Assembly: GCF_026341275.1 (NCBI RefSeq)
Contig: NZ_JAIFZO010000002.1
Coordinates: 4,680,118-4,744,117 of the forward strand
Direction of reading: 5' to 3'
Length of the DNA: 64,000 nucleotides
Source of the DNA: Streptomyces ortus
GTDB lineage: Bacteria > Actinomycetota > Actinomycetes > Streptomycetales > Streptomycetaceae
Positions 1 through 8,190 of the stretch are shown here, piece after piece. A model generated the notes under the pieces. The model was not told where the DNA came from, made no database searches, and saw only the letters and a list, made by a program, of their open reading frames with translations. A program made the translations under genes and the position numbers. The number at the start of each line of letters is the position of its first letter. Position 1 is the stretch's first letter.

Positions 1-1
1 C

Positions 2-952
2 GTGATCGCCGAGCCTCTCGTACTGAGGATCTTCGCGACGGCCGTGGAGGCGCACGTTGCCGACGAACGCATCGACGACATAGACCGGCTGAGGTCGAAC
101 CTGGTCCGCTGCAACCCCGTGCCGAGCACCACCGCGACCAGCACACCGGAGGACTGCACCAGCACGTACGTATTGTCCTTCGCCGCGACTCCCGGACGGC
201 AGAGTGACGAGCTGGCCGCGTTGCGTTCCGACGCGGCTGATCTCCAGAAGAGGGTGGATCGGGACGCGAACAGGCTGGAGGCAATCGACTCCGAGGTGCG
301 AGACGAGTGCCGGCAAATGATCCGAATAGCCGCTACTGGCCTGTACCAGCGCTCCTCCGAATGCCTGCGGCTGCGGGAGAAGGCGAGCGACTACCGGACC
401 ACTCACCACACTGAGAAGAACGAGACGCGGCTGGCGGGGATGAACAACCGCATCGCACGCATCGAGGGACGACTGACCACAGCGCGCGGCGACTTCCTGG
501 AGGCCCGTGCGGAAGGCATCGAGCAGCGGATCGTCGAGGAGCGGGCCAAGCAGAAGGAGATCGGAGTCCTGGAGCGCATCCGGGCACTCGACGAACTCGC
601 CGGCGGCAACACGGTGGTTTTCGTGGGCATCTGGATGATCCGCCTGCTCTTCGTCCTGCTTGACATGCTGCCCGTCATCGTGAAGTTCCTCGGCCGGGAG
701 AACTCCTACGACCAGATGCTCACCTTGCACAGCAACAGCGCGGTCAAGATCTACGGCGAGCAGGTGCGCCTCGACGAACGCCGGGCCCTGGCCGACATCG
801 AGATCGCCCAGGACTCCATCGAGCAGGAGATCCGTCGCAACCGGGCCGAGTCGGAGGCCGCCTTGCGAGAGCACACCGCCGCGATGAACATCCGCGTGCG
901 TCAGGCGGTGAACACGCTGGAGAAAGAACTCCGCCGCAGCTCCAGCGTCTGA
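2..952 (+). CDS. DUF4407 domain membrane protein (5' end outside window)
   Basis: The reading frame is open from the first bases, so the true start probably lies upstream; 316 residues are visible from a GTG at base 2. They form a long charged, coiled-coil-like region (about residues 70-195), one strong membrane segment near residues 203-228 (core FVGIWMIRLLFVLLDML), and a second charged helical tail rich in Glu/Arg. This order fits the C-terminal part of DUF4407 proteins, whose N-terminal membrane helices would be off the edge. The family has no established function. The gene ends 80 bases before a hairpin terminator and is followed by a Pycsar-effector-like gene, so a defence or membrane-stress role is only an inference from context. 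Confidence 0.75.
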   Translation: MIAEPLVLRIFATAVEAHVADERIDDIDRLRSNLVRCNPVPSTTATSTPEDCTSTYVLSFAATPGRQSDELAALRSDAADLQKRVDRDANRLEAIDSEVRDECRQMIRIAATGLYQRSSECLRLREKASDYRTTHHTEKNETRLAGMNNRIARIEGRLTTARGDFLEARAEGIEQRIVEERAKQKEIGVLERIRALDELAGGNTVVFVGIWMIRLLFVLLDMLPVIVKFLGRENSYDQMLTLHSNSAVKIYGEQVRLDERRALADIEIAQDSIEQEIRRNRAESEAALREHTAAMNIRVRQAVNTLEKELRRSSSV

Positions 953-1031
953 CGAAGACCGACTGGCCCGTAGGCCCGGCCCAGAGCGACATGGGACATG
1001 AGGACGCGGGTGTACGAGGAACGGCGCCATG

Positions 1032-1058
1032 GCCGCCCCGGTCACACACCGGGGCGGC
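1032..1058 (+). terminator. Intrinsic terminator after the DUF4407 gene
   Basis: An 11-bp perfect G+C-rich stem (1032-1042 with 1048-1058, loop CACAC) stands between the DUF4407 gene and the next one. It argues that the two genes are separate transcription units, and it lies across the ATG at 1029 that would be the alternative start of the next gene. Confidence 0.65.
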
Positions 1059-1097
1059 TTCGTCACGGCAGTCGTAGCTACAACCGACAGGAGCACC

Positions 1098-1613
1098 ATG
1101 GCTACAGGCGAAGGCACAACGGAGCCCACTCGCGACGCCCAACTCGTACGCACACTGCTGGCCGAGGCACGGGAGGAACTGCTGAAAGCCGACAACAAGG
1201 CCGGCTTCCTCCTCGCGTCCATGGGCGCCGCATTGACCGCACTGCTAGGTGTGATACTGGGTGGTGCCATAGAACCACGTGGCTACGCCGTCGTCTCGCA
1301 GATCCTGCTCTGGGCCGGCTGCGTCACCTGCTTCGTATCCCTCGTCCAGCTCGGTCTGGCCGTGACTCCACGCGTCGGCCGGCCTCACCATGCCCGTGCG
1401 CACTACTTCGGTGATGTAAACGCGACGGCGTCTGTCCTTTGCCTCGAAGAGGCCGTGCGACGTACCGACTCGAGGGAACGTGACCTCAGCCAGCTCACCA
1501 TCCTGTCCCGCACGGTCTGGATCAAATACCGCTGCATCCGCCACGCGATGGCCTGGAGCGCGGCCTTCGTCACCCTCACCTCGCTGGGCATCTTGACGGG
1601 CACGCCGACGTGA
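1098..1613 (+). CDS. Pycsar-effector-like (PycTM) membrane protein
   Basis: The 171-residue protein has the layout of the Pycsar effector transmembrane family (formerly DUF5706). An N-terminal helix carries the signature AREELLKADNKAGFLLAS, followed at once by two membrane segments (about residues 36-58 and 66-88), a cytoplasmic loop, and a third hydrophobic segment at the C-terminus. In known Pycsar systems such proteins respond to cCMP or cUMP made by a uridylate/cytidylate cyclase and damage the membrane of phage-infected cells. No cyclase is visible here; it could lie upstream or be absent. The start at 1098 is chosen because GACAGGAG sits just before it. An in-frame ATG at 1029 would lie inside the preceding terminator. 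The stop is 9 bases from the 3' end of a broken gene on the other strand. Confidence 0.75.
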   Translation: MATGEGTTEPTRDAQLVRTLLAEAREELLKADNKAGFLLASMGAALTALLGVILGGAIEPRGYAVVSQILLWAGCVTCFVSLVQLGLAVTPRVGRPHHARAHYFGDVNATASVLCLEEAVRRTDSRERDLSQLTILSRTVWIKYRCIRHAMAWSAAFVTLTSLGILTGTPT

Positions 1614-1622
1614 GCGCACGCA

Positions 1623-2121
1623 TCACGGATGCCGCCGCCTCCACACGGCGTCCGAGAGCTGTTTGGATCCGATCTCCGCCGGCTCCAGCTCCAGGCCGAC
1701 GGATTGGCACAGGTCGGCGTGGAGTGAAGGGGGAAGTGCGGGTCGAGCAGGACCCGTGCCATCCGGCCGAGCAGCGCCGGTTCACGCCGCAGCGCTGTCC
1801 GCAGCTCCGGCGCCAAGCCGCCCCGCGGTGCCCGAGGCTCCCGTACCTCGATGCCGGGGCTGCCCGGTCCGCGGGTGCGTGCCTCCCACACGCCGTCGCT
1901 CACCAGGTGGCGGAACGGGTAGGCCGGAGTGGCACTGTTCGGCGGACCGTATTCGGCCAATAGCCGCGGCAGATCCTTCTCCACGACGCTCTACCGCAGT
2001 TCATCGGAGGCATCCTGCCGAAACGACCGAGGGCATACAACAACAGCAACGGCTTGTGCAGAGCACGGTCCCCGCTTCTGCTCCACTGCCTCAATTTCGC
2101 TGCACGCTCCGGCCAGTCCAT
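1623..2121 (-). pseudogene. Broken ScoMcrA-like phosphorothioate-DNA-binding restriction protein (N-terminal part)
   Basis: Read through three frames, this strand restores an N-terminus typical of the sulfur-binding domain of ScoMcrA-type type IV restriction enzymes. It begins MDWPERAAKLRQWSRSG then HKPLLLLYALGRFGR, passes DASDELR, and continues VVEKDLPRLLAEYGPP, HLVSDGVWE and LHADLCQSVGLELE. Three lesions are visible: a one-base loss near 2012-2020, an in-frame TAG at 1991-1993 where a Tyr codon is expected, and a one-base loss in a C-run near 1733. Translation would then stop at 1623-1625, after about 165 codons. The C-terminal HNH nuclease half expected in the family is absent. Intact relatives cut phosphorothioated DNA; this copy cannot be functional as written, unless the indels are sequencing errors. 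Confidence 0.7.
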
Positions 2122-2258
2122 GACCGGCGATCGTAGTGGTGCCTGGTGACCACCGGTCGCAGATCCGGCCCGTGATCCAGACCGGTGCCGTGGTCATGGA
2201 CGGCATCTTCAAGCGGGGCCCCGAGCGGTAGTCACGCAGATAGACACGCATGCAGAAA

Positions 2259-2298
2259 CAGGTGAGGCACCTACGGAGATCCGTAGGTGCCTCACCTG
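2259..2298 (-). terminator. Long hairpin terminator downstream of tRNA-Pro
   Basis: An 18-bp perfect inverted repeat (2259-2276 with 2281-2298, loop AGAT) starts 12 bases past the 3' end of tRNA-Pro. Short T-runs lie on both sides, so it could stop transcription in both directions. It separates the tRNA from the degraded restriction gene. Confidence 0.8.
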
Positions 2299-2310
2299 CT
2301 GTTTTGGCTG

Positions 2311-2384
2311 TCGGGGTGGCGGGATTTGAACCCACGACCTCTTCGTCCCGAACGAAGCGCGCTGCCAAGCTGCGCTACACCCCG
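2311..2384 (-). tRNA. tRNA-Pro(CGG)
   Basis: A 74-nt cloverleaf folds on the minus strand: acceptor CGGGGTG pairing with CACCCCG, D-stem GCGC/GCGC, anticodon stem CTTCG/CGAAG with loop TTCGGGA (anticodon CGG), and T-arm GTGGG-TTCAAAT-CCCGC. No CCA is encoded. Its 3' end faces the defence-like patch on the left, the usual orientation for a tRNA used as an integration site. Confidence 0.95.
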
Positions 2385-2432
2385 ATGTCGCTGGTGGCTG
2401 GCCACTCTCGTGGTGTGCCGTGGCGACGTCGT

Positions 2433-3239
2433 TTACTTTAGCCCACCGGTGGCCGGAGACGAAATCCGGTTTTCCGGGGCCCGGTGGCGGCGTGGGCCGG
2501 GCCTGATGTGGTCCAGGGCGACGAGGAGCACGGCCAGGGCGTAGCAGGCGAGGCCGAGGATCGTGACGTTGCCCAGGACCTCGACGAAGCCGTGCCGGGA
2601 CACGTCGAGGAAGGGGTAGCGGTAGCGGGCCGGCGTGCCCGGGGGGAGGAGCAGGCCCCGGGTCAGCGTGTATGCCAGGTACGCGACCGGAAGGATCATC
2701 CAGGCAGCCGCGCTGTGCAGGCGTAGCGCCCTCGGGCGGGTCAGCAGGAGCCAGTCCAGCGCGACCGCCACCGGGACCACCGTGTGCAGCAGCTGGTTCG
2801 TGGCCGCGTGCCAGCCGGTGAGCGTCGCGGCGTCGCTCGTCATGGAGAAGGCGGTCGCGTCGTCGGCCAGGATCAGGTGGTAGAGCAGGCCCGTCCCGAC
2901 CGCGTACAGCAAGGTGCAGGCGGTGAGGGAGGGGCGGAGGGGGTGGTGGGCCTTCCATGCCCGCCAGGCCGAGACGGTGAACACCCCGGCCACCAGGACG
3001 CTGCTCAGGATCGTGGCGTAGCTCAGGACGCGCAGCGGGGCACCGAGGAGCAGGTCGAGTGCCACTCCCGCGGCTGCCGCCAGGGCGATGACCAGGCGGA
3101 AGATGGCGACCACGGGGCGGCGTACGCGCGGGACCACGGCGTACGCGGGCACCACGGGGACGGTGGAAGCGGCGGCGGTGGCGGCTATGCCCGGGATCCT
3201 GGGTATGTCCGGGATGTCCGCAGGTATGGGAGTGGTCAT
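2433..3239 (-). CDS. Pr6Pr family membrane protein
   Basis: The 268-residue integral membrane protein has about six hydrophobic helices after a Pro/Ile-rich N-terminal tail. The Pr6Pr pattern is visible as GTGLLYHLILADD, a histidine-containing NQLLHTVVPVAVALDWLLL, and RYPFLDV near the last helices. The molecular function of the family is unknown. The gene lies upstream of tRNA-Pro in the same direction, and the next gene on the same strand ends 86 bases behind its start. The ATG at 3239 is the only plausible start in frame with the repeat-rich leader; the true N-terminus could be somewhat shorter. Confidence 0.8.
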   Translation of the reverse strand: MTTPIPADIPDIPRIPGIAATAAASTVPVVPAYAVVPRVRRPVVAIFRLVIALAAAAGVALDLLLGAPLRVLSYATILSSVLVAGVFTVSAWRAWKAHHPLRPSLTACTLLYAVGTGLLYHLILADDATAFSMTSDAATLTGWHAATNQLLHTVVPVAVALDWLLLTRPRALRLHSAAAWMILPVAYLAYTLTRGLLLPPGTPARYRYPFLDVSRHGFVEVLGNVTILGLACYALAVLLVALDHIRPGPRRHRAPENRISSPATGGLK

Positions 3240-3325
3240 CCCCTCACGCTAGGAGAGGATGACAAAAGGGGCTAAATCTATTCAACCGGACGGGGGAGGT
3301 GAGGGAGAGGCAGGGAAGACGGGGG

Positions 3326-4264
3326 CTACGCGGAAGTCCGGTCCGTGAGCGTCAGCAGTGTCACCTCCGGCGGGCACGCGAACCGCACCGGCGTGTACCT
3401 GCTCGTCCCGCAGCCCGCCGACACATGCAGGTAGGACGTCCGGTCCGACTCCTCCTCCGTGTACGTGGACAGGCCCTTCACCCGGTCGGTGTCCAGGTCG
3501 CAGTTGGTGACCAGGGCGCCGTAGAAGGGGATGCACAACTGCCCGCCGTGCGTGTGGCCCGCCAGGATCAGCGGGTAGCCGTCCGCGGTGAACGCGTCCA
3601 GCGCGCGCAGGTACGGCGCGTGCACGATGCCCAGGGAGAGGTCGGCCGCGTCGGACGGGCCGCCGGCCACGCGCGCGTACCGGTCGCGCTTGACGTGCGG
3701 GTCGTCGAGCCCGGTCAGCTCGATCTCGTAGCCGTCGATCTTCAGCGAGCCCCGGACGTTCGTGAGGTTGAGCCAGCCCGCCGCGTCGAAGCCGTCGCGC
3801 AGCTCCTCCCACGGGTTGTGGACGACGTTGACGGCGGGCGCGTTGCCGTTCAGCCCGTGCCGGCCCTGCGTCTTCTCGAAGAGGTAGCGGGCGGGGTTGC
3901 GGAGCGTGGGCCCGTAGTAGTCGTTCGAGCCGAAGACGTACGCTCCGGGGAACTCCATCAGGGGGCCGAGGGCGTCCATGACCTCCGGAACGCCCTCGGG
4001 GTCCGAGAGGTTGTCCCCGGTGTTGATGACGAAGTCGGGGCGCAGCCCGGCCAGCGAACGCAGCCAGCGCTGCTTCTTGCGCTGCCCGCTCACCATGTGG
4101 ATGTCGGAGACCTGGAGCACGCGCAGCGGTCGCATCCCGGGAGGCAGCACCGGGACCGTCACCCGCCGCAGTCTGAACGAGCGGGCTTCGAACCCCGCCG
4201 AGTAGAGCAGACCGGCGGCACCAGCCGCCGCGATTCCCAGTGGTACTCCGTATCGCGCGCGCAT
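3326..4264 (-). CDS. Membrane-anchored metallophosphoesterase
   Basis: The 312-residue protein begins with an N-terminal membrane anchor (GVPLGIAAAGAAGLLYSAG) followed by a calcineurin-like phosphoesterase domain. The metal-binding motifs appear in order: SDIHM (about residue 54), NTGDN, GSND in place of the common GNHD, and GHTHGGQ near residue 235. It probably hydrolyses a phosphate ester or cyclic nucleotide at the membrane; the substrate cannot be read from sequence. The start is divergent from a YqeY-like gene at 4420, so the 155-bp gap should hold both promoters. Confidence 0.88.
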   Translation of the reverse strand: MRARYGVPLGIAAAGAAGLLYSAGFEARSFRLRRVTVPVLPPGMRPLRVLQVSDIHMVSGQRKKQRWLRSLAGLRPDFVINTGDNLSDPEGVPEVMDALGPLMEFPGAYVFGSNDYYGPTLRNPARYLFEKTQGRHGLNGNAPAVNVVHNPWEELRDGFDAAGWLNLTNVRGSLKIDGYEIELTGLDDPHVKRDRYARVAGGPSDAADLSLGIVHAPYLRALDAFTADGYPLILAGHTHGGQLCIPFYGALVTNCDLDTDRVKGLSTYTEEESDRTSYLHVSAGCGTSRYTPVRFACPPEVTLLTLTDRTSA

Positions 4265-4419
4265 ACGCCCATCGTGTCAGACCCTGGACGCCCCGAACCC
4301 CACGGACGGCCCACGTACGGCTCATGGGCGGCCCGCAGAGGACTCCTGAGCGGTCCACGAGAGGCCGGCCGCCGAAATACAAGGGCGTTCGCCGCACCGC
4401 ACCTGCGACAATCGACCCC

Positions 4420-4884
4420 ATGACCACGCTCAAGTCGAAGCTGCAGGCAGACCTCAACGCCGCGATCAAGGGGCGCGACGAGCTCCGCTCCTCGACGCTC
4501 CGGCTGACCCTCGCCGCCGTCCAGAAGGAGGAGGTCGCGGGTACGCAGAAGCGCGAACTCTCCGACGACGAGGTGCAGAAGGTGATCGCCAAGGAGGCGA
4601 AGAAGCGCCGCGAGGCGGCCGACGCGTTCGCGCAGGGCGGCCGTGCCGAGTCGGCCGAGCGCGAGAAGGCGGAGGGCGAGATCCTCGCCGAGTACCTGCC
4701 CAAGCAGCTCTCCGACGACGAACTGCGGCAGCTCGTCGCGCAGGCGGTCGAGGAGGCGAAGGCGGCCGGCGCCGAGGGCCCGCGCGCCATGGGCCAGGTC
4801 ATGAAGATCGTGAACCCGAAGGTGGCCGGTCTGGCGGACGGCGGTCGCGTCGCCGCGGAGGTCAAGAAGCGCCTCGCGGGCTGA
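4420..4884 (+). CDS. GatB/YqeY domain protein
   Basis: This 154-residue soluble helical protein has the YqeY fold sequence (MTTLKSKLQADLNAAIKGRD, LRLTLAAVQKEEV, EILAEYLPKQLSDDEL and a final GGRVAAEVKKRL). YqeY resembles the tRNA-binding tail of the GatB amidotransferase subunit, but its role in bacteria is not settled. The ATG at 4420 is preferred over upstream in-frame codons because the family starts here. Its stop is followed by a low-complexity GCC/ACC stretch and a strong terminator. Confidence 0.9.
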   Translation: MTTLKSKLQADLNAAIKGRDELRSSTLRLTLAAVQKEEVAGTQKRELSDDEVQKVIAKEAKKRREAADAFAQGGRAESAEREKAEGEILAEYLPKQLSDDELRQLVAQAVEEAKAAGAEGPRAMGQVMKIVNPKVAGLADGGRVAAEVKKRLAG

Positions 4885-4972
4885 GTTCCGAGCACCGCCA
4901 ACGCCACCACCACCGCCAACGCCACCACCACTGCCGCCGCCAAGGCCACCACCGCCGGCACCGGCCGCGGTC

Positions 4973-5024
4973 GTACGCCGATGGGGGCGCCCCCTGAGAA
5001 CAGGGGGCGCCCCCATCGGCGTAC
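4973..5024. terminator. Bidirectional terminator between convergent genes
   Basis: A 24-bp perfect inverted repeat (4973-4996 with 5001-5024, loop AGAA) lies between the converging yqeY-like and PBP genes. It is one of the longest perfect stems in the window and would end transcripts from both sides. Confidence 0.85.
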
Positions 5025-5050
5025 CAGCAGGTGATGGACGTCAGGCCGGT

Positions 5051-7378
5051 CTACGGCCAGGTGCCCCCGCCACCGTTCCCACCGTTCCCGTTTCCGTTAC
5101 CGCCGCCGTTGTTGCCGTCGTTGCCGCCGATCGTCCACTCGTCGGGGATGGAGAAGGTCGGCGTGGGGATCTGGGGCGGGCCACCGTCGGTGCCGCCCCC
5201 ATTGTCATTTCCCCGGTTCTCCCCGTTTCCGCCGCCGCCGTTGCCGTTGCCGTGGTCTCCGTTGTTGCCGTCGCCCCGGTCGCGGTCCTTGTCGCGGTCC
5301 TTCTGGGGGTCGGGGATGTTGACGAGGTTGAAGCTCGGGGACTCCTTGCCGGAGAGGGCGCCGGTCATGGCGTCCTTCCAGATCGGTCCGGGCACCGCGC
5401 CGCCGAAGACCTTCTCGTGCCACGTCCCGCCGATGGTGATGTTGACCATCTTGACCTTCTGGGTGGCACTGCCGACCCAGACCGCGCCGGACAGGTTCGG
5501 CGTGTAGCCGACGAACCAGGCGTTCTTGCGGTAGTCCGTCGTACCGGTCTTGCCGGCGTTGGCGCGGTCGGTGAGACCGGCCTCCTGACCCGTACCGGAG
5601 TCGACCACACCGCTCAGCAGCGTGTTGACCGTGTCCGCGGTGGTCTCCGACATCGCGCGCGAGCACGACGACTTCGGAACCGACAAGGACTTCTTCTCAC
5701 CGCCGAGCTTCTGGCTGATCGACGCGATCGCTACCGGCGTGCAGTACGTGCCCCGGTTGGCGAAGGCGGCGTACGCGCTCGCCATGGTCAGCGGCGAGAT
5801 ACCGGTGGAGCCGAGGGTCATCGACGAGGGCTGCTCGGGCAGCTTGGTGCCGTTGCCCTGCACGACGCCCAGCTTGTCGGTCATGTCCACCACCGGGCAC
5901 ATCCCGATGTCTTCCAGCATCTGCACGAAGTAGGTGTTGACCGACAGCGCCATGGCTTTCTTCAGCGCGTACGGGCCGACCTCCGACTCGTCCTCGTTCT
6001 CGACCTTCGCGCCCTCGCTGTTGCGCCAGGTCTTTCCGCCGCACGCCTGGACGCTGTCGGGATACGGCATCTCGTACGGCGCCGGATAGGACTGCGTGAC
6101 CGGCTTGCCGCCCTCCAGGGCCGCCGCGGCCAGGAACGGCTTGAACGTCGAACCGGTCGGGAAGCCGAAGTTCGAGCCGCCCATCTTCTGGTCGACCGAG
6201 TAGTTGATCTCGGTCTCGTTCTTGCCGTAGCCGTACGGCTTCGACTGGCCCATCGCCAGGATCTTGCCCGAACCGGGCTCGACCAGCGTCGAGGCCGCCG
6301 CGACCTTGTCCGACTTGTTGACATGGTTCTTGAGCGAGGCCTGGACCGATTTCTGCGCCTGCGGGTCGAGCGTCGTACGGATCGTCAGGCCACCCTGGTT
6401 CCAGACCTTGGCCCGGGCCTTCTGCGTCTTGCCGAAGACCGGGTCGGTCAGGAACACCTCACGCACGTAGTCGCAGAAGAAGCTGGAGTCCTTGACGGCC
6501 GTGATGCAGCCGTTGTTCGGCTTGCTGACCTTCAGGCCGAGCGGCTTCTTCTTGGCCTCCGCGGCCTCCGCCTGCGAGATGTCGTGCACCTCGGCCATGC
6601 GCTGCAGCACCACATTGCGCCGCTTGGTGGCCTCGGCCTCGTCGTTGACCGGGTCGTACCGGGTCGGCGACTGGACGATGCCGGCCAGCAGCGCGGCCTC
6701 CTGGACCTCCAGGTCCTTGGCGGACTTGGAGAAGTAACGCTGGGCCGCCGCCTCCACGCCGTAGGCCTGCTGCCCGAAGAACGTGATGTTCAGGTAGTTC
6801 TCGAGGATCTTCTTCTTGCCCAGCTCCTCCTCGACCTGGATCGCGAACTTCAGCTCGCGGACCTTGCGGCCGAGGGTCTGCTGGGTGGCCTGGGCGACCT
6901 TCGTCGGGTCGTCGCCGGCCTCCTCCACGAAGACGTTCTTGACGTACTGCTGGGTGAGCGTCGAGGCGCCCTCCGAGACGTTGCCGCTCTGCGCGTTCTT
7001 GTTGAGGGCGCGCAGGACACCCTTGAGGTCGACCGCGCCGTGCTCGTAGAACCGCGCGTCCTCGATCGCGACGATCGCCTTCTGCATGTACGGCGAGATG
7101 TCCTTGAGGTCGACCACCGTGCGGTCACGCGAGTAGACCGTGGCGATCTGACCGCCCTGGTTGTCCAGGATCGTGGTGCGCTGGCTCAGCGGTGGCCGCT
7201 TCAGGTTGGCCGGGATCTCGTCGAATCCCTCGACCGAACCCTTGGCCGCGAGACCGAGCGCACCGAACGCCGGCACGGCGATCCCGGCCATGACGGCCCC
7301 CGCGAGCACACTGACACCGAGGAACTTGGCGGCCTGTTGCGTGGGAGACAGACCACCGCCCGAGCGCTTCTTTGGCAT
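5051..7378 (-). CDS. Class A penicillin-binding protein (transglycosylase-transpeptidase)
   Basis: The 775-residue bifunctional peptidoglycan synthase has a short cytoplasmic tail, one membrane anchor (about residues 18-42), a GT51 transglycosylase domain (catalytic Glu in AIEDARFYEHGAVD near residue 107, and STLTQQYVKN), then a transpeptidase domain with STFK near residue 409, SVNTYF and KTGTTDY near residue 606. It polymerises lipid II and cross-links the wall outside the membrane. The last ~110 residues are an Asp/Gly/Asn-rich low-complexity tail rather than PASTA repeats. It is transcribed divergently from wblA, as in other streptomycetes, which suggests coupling to sporulation-stage wall growth. 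Confidence 0.93.
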   Translation of the reverse strand: MPKKRSGGGLSPTQQAAKFLGVSVLAGAVMAGIAVPAFGALGLAAKGSVEGFDEIPANLKRPPLSQRTTILDNQGGQIATVYSRDRTVVDLKDISPYMQKAIVAIEDARFYEHGAVDLKGVLRALNKNAQSGNVSEGASTLTQQYVKNVFVEEAGDDPTKVAQATQQTLGRKVRELKFAIQVEEELGKKKILENYLNITFFGQQAYGVEAAAQRYFSKSAKDLEVQEAALLAGIVQSPTRYDPVNDEAEATKRRNVVLQRMAEVHDISQAEAAEAKKKPLGLKVSKPNNGCITAVKDSSFFCDYVREVFLTDPVFGKTQKARAKVWNQGGLTIRTTLDPQAQKSVQASLKNHVNKSDKVAAASTLVEPGSGKILAMGQSKPYGYGKNETEINYSVDQKMGGSNFGFPTGSTFKPFLAAAALEGGKPVTQSYPAPYEMPYPDSVQACGGKTWRNSEGAKVENEDESEVGPYALKKAMALSVNTYFVQMLEDIGMCPVVDMTDKLGVVQGNGTKLPEQPSSMTLGSTGISPLTMASAYAAFANRGTYCTPVAIASISQKLGGEKKSLSVPKSSCSRAMSETTADTVNTLLSGVVDSGTGQEAGLTDRANAGKTGTTDYRKNAWFVGYTPNLSGAVWVGSATQKVKMVNITIGGTWHEKVFGGAVPGPIWKDAMTGALSGKESPSFNLVNIPDPQKDRDKDRDRGDGNNGDHGNGNGGGGNGENRGNDNGGGTDGGPPQIPTPTFSIPDEWTIGGNDGNNGGGNGNGNGGNGGGGTWP

Positions 7379-7786
7379 GAGGGCAGCCTACGTTCTCATT
7401 CGCCGGACACGCGTATAGGCGTTGGCCTAAGCTGCTCTCAACTGTCACAGCAGTAGGACCACGTATCAATACGTCCGGCGACCCCGAATCGTCTCGGTCT
7501 TCACTCGACTTTTTTGTTGAGGGCGTGTCCGAATCCGCCTCATGTGTCAGCCGACGTCCGTTGTGACGCAAGTCAAGTGCCCCGGTCTGCCGGGAAAGTC
7601 ACGTATGTCGTCGGGTCACTCCGTTGGGTGATCTGTCGCGTACCCATAGTCCATTCGGGCCATTCAAGATTGGGCCCGAAGGGGCTGGTTGACTGTGCCC
7701 ACCTTCCGTAACGTCCTGAACTGGTGGCGGTGAATATGCCGCTGCCGCCGTGGGGGAGCCTCGATTCGGGAGAGGACGGCGCCGGT
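7379..7786. other. Divergent regulatory region between PBP gene and wblA
   Basis: About 400 bases without a convincing gene separate two divergent starts. The region is less G+C-rich than its surroundings. It contains a T6-loop mini-hairpin near 7505-7525 and the inverted repeat listed separately at 7654-7680. A TTGACT at 7689-7694 could be a -35 element, but no well-spaced -10 follows it, so I do not call a promoter. Confidence 0.5.
7654..7680. promoter_or_regulatory. Candidate operator upstream of wblA
   Basis: Two perfect 8-bp arms, TTCGGGCC (7654-7661) and GGCCCGAA (7673-7680), are separated by 11 bases. This puts their centres 19 bp apart, about two helical turns, as expected for a dimeric regulator. 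It lies about 110 bases upstream of the likely wblA start. Which protein would bind is unknown. Confidence 0.35.
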
Positions 7787-8125
7787 ATGGGCTGGGTAAC
7801 CGACTGGAGTGCGCAGGCGGCCTGCCGCACTACCGATCCGGATGAACTGTTCGTTCAAGGAGCAGCGCAGAACCGGGCGAAGGCGGTGTGCACCGGATGC
7901 CCGGTGCGCACGGAGTGCCTGGCCGACGCGTTGGACAACCGCGTCGAGTTCGGCGTGTGGGGAGGGATGACGGAGCGGGAGCGCCGCGCACTGCTGCGCA
8001 GGCGACCAACCGTCACCTCTTGGCGCAGGCTGCTCGAAACCGCGCGTACCGAGTACGAGCGGGGGGCGGGAATCCTGCCCCTCGACGAGGAAGAGGTGTA
8101 CGAGAACTACGCAGCGGTGGGCTGA
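7787..8125 (+). CDS. wblA: WhiB-like iron-sulfur regulator WblA
   Basis: The protein carries the WhiB signature: four cysteines (AACRTTD, then KAVCTGCPVRTEC) that bind a 4Fe-4S cluster, then the G[VI]WGG turn (EFGVWGGMTERERR) and a basic tail RRALLRRRP. The start MGWVTDWSAQ and the end EEVYENYAAVG match WblA as I remember it, about 112 residues. WblA is a global regulator of sporulation and a repressor of antibiotic production in Streptomyces. The ATG at 7787 is preceded by AGAGGA. In-frame GTG 7724 and ATG 7736 would add a tail without family support. The gene converges with an ArsA-like operon through a repeat array. Confidence 0.92.
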   Translation: MGWVTDWSAQAACRTTDPDELFVQGAAQNRAKAVCTGCPVRTECLADALDNRVEFGVWGGMTERERRALLRRRPTVTSWRRLLETARTEYERGAGILPLDEEEVYENYAAVG

Positions 8126-8190
8126 CCGGGATCCGCCCACCTGGCGGACTCACAGCGGTTCCGTATGCGCCCGACACAGGCGCGAGCGGC

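Noticed and set aside
5252..7456. A 734-codon plus-strand frame opposite the PBP gene
   Set aside because: The PBP on the other strand has every catalytic motif; this is its shadow.
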